NCBI GenBank assembly: GCA_027575805.1
Contig: JANBPU010000354.1
Span: forward strand, 1 to 15,035
Origin: Mycoemilia scoparia
Taxonomy: Eukaryota > Kickxellomycota > Kickxellomycetes > Kickxellales > Kickxellaceae
Reading direction: 5' to 3'
DNA length: 15,035 nucleotides
The translations under genes and the position numbers were made by a program. The notes below the pieces were generated by a model that saw nothing but the letters and a program-made list of their open reading frames with translations, did not search any database and had not been told where the DNA came from. Numbering within the stretch: the first letter of the stretch is position 1; each line of letters begins with the position of its first letter. Below are positions 8,381 to 15,035 of this stretch, piece by piece.

Positions 8381-9916
8381 TTAATTATCACGACTATCTG
8401 ATGAGGATTCGTCATCTGAAGCATAATCACCCAGCATTGATGCAAGGTTAGGTGTGGTCGCTTTCTTCACTTCCTTATTTGATGCTGGTTCGTTTTCTTT
8501 GATCGGTGGTGGTTGCTTATCTATTTTTGAGAATTTTTTGAGTGCTTCAAAAGCACCAATCGATAATATGCCACCACCATCAGACAAAGAAGTATTGTTT
8601 TGTGGATTTTGCCCTGTTACATTTTTTGATCCAGAGTCACCATCCACCACACATCCATCAACATCATTGCTGTTGTTATTACTATTTTCGTGGTCACCAT
8701 AAACCAAAGCTCTTCTTTTTTGTTCTCTTTCTTCCCTCTCTTTATCCATTTGATCCAGCTTATTAACAACGCCTTGATTAAACTCAGCCGGTAAATCATC
8801 GTCGCCTGATATCATCGCCTGGTATGCCATTAGTTCTGCCTTTCTTTTATATGCTTGTTTAGCCTTTTCGTTGGGATCGTCAAAAGCCCATCGAATATTC
8901 AAAATCTCATTGTTATTAAGGGATTGTCTGTCCATGGCTTCTTTGGCAAATTCGGCGTTGGTTCTGTTCATGTAGGTAACAAATGCTACACCCTTTTCTT
9001 CAAGCACCTTGACTATATATATATATATATATTAAAAACAATTAAATATGCGATTGCTTGGTGGAGAGTAATAATATTTATGCGCTGTGACAAAAGGAAA
9101 TGAGATAATATTTCTGCAGTTGGTGGATTTACTTACCTGAATCCAAGTCACCCCATTCACTAAAATGGTTTACCACAATATCTTTCATTTTTGGTGAAAT
9201 GTGTATTCTGCCAACATACAATGTTCGTTTTTCTTTTAAAAATGAGCCAGTTCCTGACATATCTTGACGGAATTCACTGCACCACGCCAAATCAAACAGA
9301 ATGAATCAATTAACATAATGTACACATAGATATATAGGTTGGTATTACCAAAAATATTGAGGGCTATGTAGGCAAGTGGGTAGTTTACTTACCTATGCAA
9401 CTCACGTCCAAAACAATCTCTGGTAGTTTCAATTTTATCCGAATATGTAGGAACTCGATGTAGGTAATGACAATCTGAGCCATGGGGACAACAACCTCGA
9501 GCAAAAAATAAACAAAATATTGGGTTATTTGCTGGCTTGGTGTTATTATTAGGTTGGGGATTTGCTAATGTGTATCCAGAATCTTGTTTGATGTCGCACC
9601 GTGTTTTGGCTGGTTCTCTATTACGCAAATCCAAAGGTGCATACGTAGAGTCATGGAAGTTAGTGAGTAGAGAGGCAATTATAAAGTCATCAATTTACTT
9701 GCTTTATTAGAATTCATTCTTGATTTACCTTGATTTGTCGCTATTAGTTCTCTGTTTTCCTGAATGCTTATTGTACCATATATTATAATGTCCAGCAGAT
9801 TCTCCACTTTCGTCTTGATCTTTTTGTGGCCCGACCGCTATTTTGGAGAATTCTAATTGTCGGCGAGCAGGTCTTTCTAATAACCGATCTGCTGTGATGG
9901 TGGTGGTATCTTTCAT
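8381..9916 (-). CDS. CWC2: Pre-mRNA-splicing factor CWC2 (Torus/CCCH + RRM)
   Basis: Four exons on the minus strand: 9916-9729, 9617-9393, 9276-9137 and 9012-8381. They total 1185 nt and encode 394 aa with phases matching at every junction. CWC2 (RBM22-like) is a Prp19-complex protein that contacts U6 snRNA and helps shape the catalytic centre of the spliceosome. Exon 1 has RPARRQ and the family hallmark YNIWYNK. Exon 2 has TRCDIKQDSGYT and the zinc finger FCLFFARGCCPHGSDCHYLH (C-X7-C-X5-C-X3-H), then DCFGREL. Exon 3 joins as HSEFRQDM-GTGSF and starts the RRM with KRTLYVGRI. Exon 4 carries the RNP1-like GVAFVTYMNRTNAEFAKEAM and IRWAFDDPN. The tail is Asn/Ser-rich, ends SMLGDYASDDE and is probably disordered. 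The first intron ends TAATAG at 9618 after a CACTAAC branch site. Its last part is open in frame, which could mislead gene predictors. Confidence 0.95.
9014..9032. repeat. (TA)n at CWC2 intron-3 acceptor
   Basis: Nine to ten TA units directly abut the splice acceptor of CWC2 intron 3 (9013-9136). On the minus strand the 3' splice site reads ATATATATATAG with no polypyrimidine tract next to the AG. Confidence 0.9.
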
Positions 9917-11159
9917 TGCTTTTAAGTATTAAAAATAACGAAGCTATAATCGGATGCTTATTATTATGAACTTCAATGTTTTTGGTGTTTATTGAAAACC
10001 AGTAAAATACGGATGTTATGGGAAAGTACAAATCAATTTAATTGCGAAATTAAGAGTCTTGTAAAATGCCCTCTAAGGACCGATTCAACAGATCGCAGTA
10101 GCCGAACAGCCACCGAATGTATCGTATTACATTGTGTTATACAGGCTCTCTCGTACAAAAGCTACGGGAAACCAGAAATATTCAAGATACTACTTATTAC
10201 GGACTTTGCTTAGTACAATCATACATTTTTTGCCAAGAATACAATGTCTGCTTATTGATCAATTGTGGAGAGAAAGAAAGGATTAGGTTTGGTGTTTGAT
10301 CTTTGCCATTTTTATTTAAAAAATCGGCTAGCTATATCACCATCACAGCTTGATTGATCTAGGCTGATGTCTCTTGTACGGCCAAAACTATAAGGGCCAA
10401 TGCCAAAGACAACTAGATAGGTCCCCGCTACGCACATTGTATTGTACTGAAAATTATTATCAAGGTATCCTGAGTTCACACACTTTTATTCGGGCCATAA
10501 GCGTTTACATCCCTTTGTTACAAAAAAATGGTTCTACAAATACATTCGGTGCATCAAGGATAATGGATGTAGTAATGAATGTAATGAGCCCCTGATTCGT
10601 AGCACACCAGCCATACAAAAAAGCACAGACCACAGAGTATGTAGTGCCGTGCAATATAATCGCTCCACCAAGCGGTTTAAATCAAGGAGTGAACTGGAGT
10701 GTGAGAGATCAATCAGTCTATGGAGAGCTATATCTTGTTTTTTTTGGACTACTATTATTCCAGTACTTTGTGTATAAATAATATATGCATGTAGTTGGAT
10801 ATTGTTTAACTACATCAATACTCCTCTTTGATCATTGTTGGAATGCTGTGTATTTGTGAGAGCAGAGGTTATGTTAATAGCAGTATAATATATGATGATT
10901 AAATTATAGAATGAGGGTGAGAGTAGAGCGCAGCTTATTTGTATGTAGAATCAGGCTGATAAAACAGAAGTTTGATTCTTGTGCCTTTGCTAAGCTGTAC
11001 TGATATCACCTACACTGATATCGCCATAACCTAACCCAGGTTGGTTTTACAAGCCAACATCACAGAGCAGCAGTGGTGTTGCGTTAGCAAAAGGGCATTT
11101 GTGTGTAAATGCTTGGCTTGGAGTCGATGCTAGGGAGTTAACAAAGAAGAGTCAACAAG
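9917..11159. other. Divergent intergenic region
   Basis: About 1.2 kb between CWC2 (minus) and the NmrA-like gene (plus). The middle carries a decayed transposase (see 10080-10730). Elsewhere I see no gene. At 11001-11027 there is a short direct repeat ACTGATATC spaced by 6 nt. At 11037-11061 short inverted repeats (AACCT...AGGTT, GTTGG...CCAAC) occur. No tRNA or snRNA could be recognised. Confidence 0.5.
10080..10730 (+). pseudogene. Decayed DDE transposase (PIF/Harbinger-like)
   Basis: The key sign is FYSGHKRLH at 10484-10510, a motif characteristic of DDE_Tnp_4 / HARBI1-type transposases just after the first catalytic aspartate region. Weaker matches appear in the expected order but different frames: TECIVLH...ALSYKS around 10110-10160 (similar to the conserved leucine-rich N-terminal LSYPNR region), ADVSC around 10363-10377 where an aspartate-containing FIDGT-like motif is expected, and a C-terminal ECERSISLWRAISCF stretch near 10695-10740 similar in position to VEWSFG...F. 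The distance from the YSGHKR motif to that stretch is shorter than usual, so an internal deletion is likely. No long frame survives. The motif was recognised by eye; the outer boundaries are guesses and no terminal repeats were identified. Confidence 0.55.
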
Positions 11160-11167
11160 TATAAATA
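11160..11167 (+). promoter_or_regulatory. TATA box of the NmrA-like gene
   Basis: TATAAATA, 130 nt upstream of the ATG at 11298, in a clear core-promoter arrangement with a pyrimidine-rich start region and a C/A-rich leader free of ATG. Confidence 0.7.
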
Positions 11168-11210
11168 CTGGCCAGGATTCCCTCTCATATTGGTATCATT
11201 ACAAACTTAT

Positions 11211-11225
11211 CTCTCTCTCTCTCTC
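11211..11225 (+). repeat. (CT)n tract in the leader
   Basis: CTCTCTCTCTCTCTC lies about 50 nt below the TATA box, at the expected transcription start. Pyrimidine tracts of this kind are common at starts of strongly expressed fungal genes. That role here is inference. Confidence 0.7.
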
Positions 11226-11297
11226 GACACAAAGAGTCATTCAAATCAACATTACTACCCAGTTCTTCTTTCCCAATACACAATCAACTTAACAACC

Positions 11298-12362
11298 ATG
11301 TTCGGTACTTCCTCTTCTGCTAGCTTCCACCCCAAGGTCCTCATCGTCGGCGGCGACATCTTGTGCGGATATTACGCTGCCATGGAATTTCTCAGATACA
11401 AGAAGCGTGACTCCAAGATGAAGACTGTCCGTGTCGGTTACATGGAAAAGAGCTCGCCCTTCATCAAGGAGCTCGAAGACATGGGCGCCGAGATGTGCAA
11501 GTTTGAGCTGACCTCCATGGAATCGATCAAGAAGATGTTTGAGGGCGTTACCTGTGCCGTCATAACTCCTTCCATCCACACCAAGGAATTCATGTACTGC
11601 AAGCGTATCATCGAATGTGCCAAGGAATGTCATGATCTCAAGCACTGTGTCTTCATCTCACTCCTCCAAGCCGAAAAGCTTCGCTCATGGAATCGTCTCG
11701 GCCATGTCTACGAGATGGAAAACGAGTTCCGCTCCTGCATGAAGAAGTGGGAGAGAGGCTATGTTGTTCGTACTACTGTTGCTTTCGAAGATTTCTTCTT
11801 CCTTCGCCGGATGATCCAGGAGAAGCGTGAGTTCCCATGGCCTACCCGCAATGAACTCGTTACTCCCTGCAGCTTCAAGGAAGTGTCTCGGGTTATTCGT
11901 TATCTCATCTTTGGCGAGTACACTCACGACAACGCTGAATGCCAAGAACTCAAGGGTTGTAATTTGTCAACCACAATTGGTCGTATAACCGAACATCTTC
12001 CTCCCACAGTTGCTAGCGGAACTACTGTATCCGATAGTAATCATCGTAGTTTCTGTCTGACTGGCGCCAATAAGCTTAGCGGCGAGGCTCTAGCTAAAGA
12101 ATGTGCCCATGCTCTAAACACCCAAATTCGTCTCAAGGAAATGGGTAGCGAGGAGTTTGCCAAATGTTTGATGGAATTGAACAAAGAGCTTCCTCATGAG
12201 TACATTGCTGTTCTTAAGCAGATCGCTGAGGTTATTCACAAGGGTATTTGGGACGAGAAATATGACGATTTGCATAAACTCCTTAACAGAAAGCCAATGT
12301 CCATCAAGGACTACTTTGAGGATAACCGCAAAGATTTCAAGCCCTCCTTTAGCTGCGCTTAA
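11298..12362 (+). CDS. NmrA-like NAD(P)-binding Rossmann protein
   Basis: Single exon of 354 aa beginning MFGTSSSASF. The ATG at 11298 is preferred over an upstream in-frame TTG at 11190, which lies inside the leader just after the TATA box. The start KVLIVGGDILCGYYAAMEFL (about 13-32) is a Rossmann beta-alpha-beta with an altered glycine motif (GGDILCG instead of GATGxxG). Following segments (VRVGYMEKSSP, ELEDMGAEMCKFEL, CAVITPSIHTKEF, HCVFISLLQAEKL) keep the order of the NmrA/atypical short-chain dehydrogenase fold. FCLTGANKLSGEALAKECAHAL near 250-271 resembles the late element of NmrA-like proteins. NmrA relatives act as redox sensors or regulators and often lack catalysis. The canonical YxxxK pair is not obvious, so an enzyme activity is doubtful. 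Promoter and strong C-ending codon preference in the first part suggest high expression. Confidence 0.75.
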   Translation: MFGTSSSASFHPKVLIVGGDILCGYYAAMEFLRYKKRDSKMKTVRVGYMEKSSPFIKELEDMGAEMCKFELTSMESIKKMFEGVTCAVITPSIHTKEFMYCKRIIECAKECHDLKHCVFISLLQAEKLRSWNRLGHVYEMENEFRSCMKKWERGYVVRTTVAFEDFFFLRRMIQEKREFPWPTRNELVTPCSFKEVSRVIRYLIFGEYTHDNAECQELKGCNLSTTIGRITEHLPPTVASGTTVSDSNHRSFCLTGANKLSGEALAKECAHALNTQIRLKEMGSEEFAKCLMELNKELPHEYIAVLKQIAEVIHKGIWDEKYDDLHKLLNRKPMSIKDYFEDNRKDFKPSFSCA

Positions 12363-12823
12363 TTTTAAGACAGTAGAGGTATGGAAGGTATTCGTTTCTC
12401 ATTTCATTTGGTCTGGAACGGTATTCCAGTCCCATGTTGCTTTTTTCTCTTTTGCTCAACCATATCTCAATATATTAATGTGATATTTGTTTCACATACA
12501 ATGCGTTACAGCACACATTCTGAATTTTAGCTATTGGATAACAAATTTGTTTGATTTAACCAAATAAATACTGAAATGTTTAAATATAAAATGAACTAAA
12601 TGAGAAGGTTTCACTGGTCATCAAATCTATGGTAGGCAGAAGTGAGCCCTCAGGTTTTGACCCAATTACTAGCTATTTCATATACACCTCTTTGGAACAC
12701 ATTTTGACCAAGTCCTTGTGAATTTAAACCATTTCACAATAAATTTTACAGATTATTCAGCAAGACTGTTATAATTTATAATCTTTTTCATTTTAATGAA
12801 ACAAATATAATATTATAATGTTT
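12363..12823. other. Intergenic, with one dispersed-repeat copy
   Basis: 3' flank of the NmrA-like gene and of the minus-strand candidate at 12824-13683. Apart from the repeat at 12609-12730, only A/T-rich sequence is seen. Confidence 0.5.
12609..12730 (+). repeat. Dispersed repeat family 2, copy B
   Basis: Matches copy A (8076-8172) in the blocks TTTCACTGGT, AATCTATGGTAGGC, CCCTCA, TTTTGACC and CCTTGTGAAT, with about 30 extra nt (TATACACCTCTTTGGAACAC) in the middle. It is in the same orientation as copy A and non-coding. Confidence 0.7.
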
Positions 12824-13683
12824 TTATAAAGCTTGGTTACCATCATTATTAAATATAATGTCTGTGGGTTGGACTGCCAATAAAAGAGAAATAAGAATAC
12901 TAGCAAGTATGAGTAAAGCTAAAAAGATATGTGTAAAGCTCCTATAGATAGTTTATCGCAACTCAAACTGATCTTACTACCACGGAAAATACTAGAATAC
13001 TTGGCATACTTTCTTATCTGGTAGACTTCATCCTCATTCAAAGACTCATCAGCTTTCTCTGTAACAAAGCTACAAACTACACCACATTTCGGATCTTGGG
13101 GACTGAATATAGCAGTCACGGATGGTTGCCCACCATAACCAAAAGTAATTTCAATTTTTTTACATGCTCGAATGCAAGTGATTCTCGAAAATAAAGCCGT
13201 CTAAACACAAAGAATCTTTAGAAGTAGCATTATAAATTAGGTAGTCAATGAGCATAAGGACTTACTCCAAATATCGGTAGTAAAATGAATACAAAAATAA
13301 AACAACCCTTTTATATGGGTAATAATTTTTGAAGGGTAAATTTTGGTGGCTAATGATTATAGGGGGCAATCGCAGCCAAATGGATGTCCAGCTTTACTAG
13401 TAAAACTTAGCCTTTCAAAAATAATCACTCTCATGAGTCCTATACTATTCGGGACTATTTATCAATAAATCTCTATTTTATTTCATAATCGCTCCCTACA
13501 ACAATATTGTATCCTTGTACATCAGGAAGTTACAATGCATTGACCCAACTCCTCCTCACTATGGAACAATAGAAAGCTCTGGTATATGTTAGAACTCTTG
13601 ATCTGTGTCAACAATAATTTGTATGAGTGTATATTATTAAAATCAACAAGAGACAGCACCAAAAAGGAAATAGCTACAAGCAT
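12824..13683 (-). CDS. Candidate multi-exon single-pass membrane protein
   Basis: The central exon 13200-12978 (minus) is open and coding-like (SRITCIRACKKIEITFGYGG, FSPQDPKCGVVCSF, LNEDEVYQIRKYAKY) after a GTTTAG acceptor. A 59-nt intron (12977-12919, GTAAGA...TTTTTAG) joins it to 12918-12824, which encodes a membrane helix LLILASILISLLLAV and a short tail. Upstream, 13683-13534 starts with MLVAISFLVLSLV, signal-peptide-like, and can join in phase at a GTAACT donor. This gives a 155-aa protein with N-terminal signal, a four-cysteine domain and a C-terminal helix. An alternative upstream exon with donor GTAAGT at 13264 would add VFILLPIFG instead, but has no start codon. In the first model the MITE at 13313-13436 lies in intron 1 (13201-13533). 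I do not recognise the family. Without transcripts the first exon is uncertain, and a pseudogene is possible. Confidence 0.4.
13313..13436 (+). mobile_element. MITE-like inverted-repeat element, copy 2
   Basis: Same family and orientation as copy 1: starts ATATGGGTAATAATTTTTG, holds GATTATAGGGGGCAATCGCA and TTTACTAGTAAA, and ends TTTCAAAAATAATCACTCTC-ATGA. The right terminus has diverged (CTCATGA rather than CCCATATG), so this copy is older or was damaged. Confidence 0.8.
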
Positions 13684-14084
13684 CCAATGAGATAATATTA
13701 ATATTCATACAAATTGTCAGAAAAGTATTAAACCATCTGAAATTTTGTGAGTTAGTTACAATTAGATGAATTTTTAAATAGAGTTCATAATAATTTCCTT
13801 TAATAAAACTTTGTATTGCAACGTTTGTCTATTTTATAGTATTAGACCACCTTTAAAAGAAAGCCAATCAGCTATCTTTTCACTTTCAAATAGTTTAAAC
13901 TCTATTTAGTTTGCCCATAATTTCCTTGATTAAACAAGTGTATAAATAGATAAATTTATTGGAGATCAACATCATTATAAACACCCTTGATCCATATCTG
14001 TAAATAATGACATTTTCCCCATCCTTTGATAGACAAACATAATCCGATAAAACTAGCACCTATTAACATTACGATTATGAAAAT
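13684..14084. other. Divergent intergenic region upstream of IMP1
   Basis: A/T-rich, between the minus-strand candidate and IMP1. No gene is called here. A 70-codon minus-strand frame (13956-14168) overlaps IMP1 exon 1 antisense and is taken as a shadow. GTGTATAAATAGATAAAT near 13938 is a plausible TATA for IMP1. Confidence 0.45.
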
Positions 14085-14088
14085 ATGA
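14077..14088 (+). promoter_or_regulatory. Four-codon uORF overlapping the IMP1 start
   Basis: ATG AAA ATA TGA reads as Met-Lys-Ile-stop. Its TGA overlaps the IMP1 ATG (ATGA), so a ribosome that starts at the first ATG ends one base past the start of the main ATG. It matters only if the transcript starts upstream of 14077. Confidence 0.6.
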
Positions 14089-14719
14089 TTAACGCTACAG
14101 CAAAAAAATGGCTGGGCGCAGGAGTCTATTGTATCCAAATGGCATGCTTTGTTCACACATTCCACCAATACGTTGCCAATATATCATATGTGAGTATCTA
14201 AATTATTGATATCTAGTTATAAAGAAAAAAGATAAAATGTATACTTAATATCTCACCCACCACCATTGCCACCACCACTACTGATACAACCCAATCTTTT
14301 TATCATTTTAGACAACGGGAGCGTCTATGTTACCTACACTAAGTATGGTTGGTGATGTTGTATTAATCGAAAAATGGTCACTCCATACCCAAAGACTTAA
14401 GCCTGGAGATGTAGTAGCCTGTGTTTCACCTACAAACCCATACCAATCTCTATGTAAAAGATTAATCGGCATGCCCGGAGATATCATCTGTGTCGATCCC
14501 ACAAAAACACCAAGAAAATATGTTAAAGTTCCAAAAGGCCATGTTTGGTTACAGGGCGACAATTTCGGAAACTCTTCAGATTCACGTAATTTTGGCCCAG
14601 TCCCAATGTCTATGCTCAGAGGTAGAATTCTTGCTAAACTGTGGCCGGACCAAGGATTCATGACAAATAACACAGAAGTCATCGCATCCAATCCAATCGA
14701 TCCAAATAATAAAAAATAG
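14085..14719 (+). CDS. IMP1: Mitochondrial inner membrane protease subunit 1
   Basis: Two exons, 14085-14189 and 14312-14719, with a 122-nt phase-0 intron (donor GTGAGT, acceptor TTTTAG). Together they encode 170 aa. IMP1 is a signal peptidase I-family (S26) serine protease. With IMP2 it removes sorting signals from proteins delivered to the intermembrane space. Exon 1 gives the N-terminal membrane segment (WLGAGVYCIQMACFVHTFHQY). Exon 2 opens TTGASMLPTLS with the catalytic Ser, then GDVVLIEK, and KRLIGMPGD with the catalytic Lys. VPKGHVWLQGDNFGNSSDSRNFGPVP is the conserved C-terminal box, and SMLRGRILAKLWP follows. The length fits the family. The tail is short and polar. Exon 1 is assigned because it supplies an in-frame ATG, a membrane helix and the required phase. 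All active-site features look intact. Confidence 0.95.
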
Positions 14720-14798
14720 ATTATTCTTTGTTTACATGAATTTGCATTTCTTATGTAAAATATATCCTTTATATGCGTGTATGTGTGTTATGGTCAAG

Positions 14799-14820
14799 TT
14801 TCACTAGTGTTGATCAGATA
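14799..14820 (+). repeat. Possible fragment of repeat family 2
   Basis: TTTCACTAGTGTTGATCAGAT resembles the left end of the repeat family at 8076 and 12609 and directly precedes MITE copy 3. The match is short and could be chance. Confidence 0.3.
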
Positions 14821-14821
14821 T

Positions 14822-14944
14822 AATATGGGCAATAATTTTTGAAGGGCAAAAGTTTACTAGTAAAATTGGACATCTATTTGACTGTGATTGCCCCTATAAT
14901 CATTGCCTATCAAAATATACCCACCAAAAATTATTACTCATATG
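14822..14944 (-). mobile_element. MITE-like inverted-repeat element, copy 3
   Basis: The reverse complement matches copy 1 from end to end (GATTATAGGGGCAATCACAG, TTTTACTAGTAAA). On the plus strand it starts AATATGGGCAATAATTTTTG and ends TTATTACTCATATG. ATAT is present at both ends, as in copy 1. It lies about 100 bp downstream of the IMP1 stop codon. The sequence after it (14945-15035) shows nothing recognisable. Confidence 0.85.
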
Positions 14945-15035
14945 AATAATCACTACAAACATTTCTTGTATTTCTTTTTTAATAAGGGGATAAAGCCTTG
15001 CTGACTAGCATTGATGAGATACGATTGACCTGGAA

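Noticed and set aside
10374..10595. 73-codon plus-strand frame as an independent gene
   Set aside because: Non-ATG start (TTG-type) and out of frame with the transposase motif that covers the same DNA; better explained as part of the relic.
10940..10995. tRNA-like AGTTTGATTCTT (T-loop resemblance)
   Set aside because: Flanking stem does not pair properly and no acceptor or anticodon arm could be found.
11190..11297. N-terminal extension of the NmrA-like frame from a TTG at 11190
   Set aside because: It lies in the leader between the TATA box and the first ATG, contains the CT repeat, and needs a non-ATG start.
13956..14168. 70-codon minus-strand frame with a hydrophobic stretch
   Set aside because: Antisense to IMP1 exon 1, whose reading, phase and membrane helix explain the sequence better.
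1..15035. A new multi-gene defence, biosynthetic or mobile system
   Set aside because: The recognised genes have unrelated housekeeping roles, are separately promoted on both strands, and show no cluster logic. No CRISPR-like array was seen.

Overview
The window looks like nuclear DNA from an early-diverging, zygomycete-type fungus. It is A/T-rich, carries compact single-gene transcription units on both strands, and has short GT-AG introns of about 60 to 160 nt, one with a perfect TACTAAC branch site. The recognisable proteins are eukaryotic and mostly fungal in character: the Prp19-complex splicing factor CWC2, mitochondrial inner-membrane protease subunit IMP1, actin-interacting protein AIP1, an MDR-family oxidoreductase and an NmrA-like protein. 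The exact lineage is inference; nothing here fixes the genus.

Layout. 1-866: A/T-rich flank with a 123-bp inverted-repeat element (MITE copy 1), then a TATA box and C/A-rich leader. 867-1736 (+): a single-exon 289-aa protein that I do not recognise. 2086-4217 (+): a nearly full-length AIP1 (WD40) gene that is broken by two in-frame stops and a frameshift. 4799-5992 (+): a zinc-free quinone-oxidoreductase-like enzyme. 6479-7308 (-): a two-exon, cysteine-free secreted protein with a dibasic processing site. 8381-9916 (-): CWC2 in four exons. 9917-11297: a 1.4-kb divergent intergenic region with a decayed DDE transposase. 11298-12362 (+): an NmrA-like Rossmann protein with a strong core promoter. 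12824-13683 (-): a candidate multi-exon single-pass membrane protein with MITE copy 2 in its presumed first intron. 14085-14719 (+): IMP1 in two exons with a four-codon uORF. 14822-14944: MITE copy 3, in the opposite orientation.

The genes are not a functional cluster. Splicing, mitochondrial protein maturation, actin turnover and redox metabolism are unrelated housekeeping roles, and I see no evidence for a new multi-gene system. The most interesting content is the AIP1 pseudogene with its GC-AG intron, the three-copy MITE family, the transposase relic, a second dispersed repeat family, and three uncharacterised proteins (the 289-aa protein, the secreted protein and the candidate membrane protein).

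Splice structures were deduced by eye from splice-site consensus, reading-frame continuity and family conservation. No alignment or database search was run.
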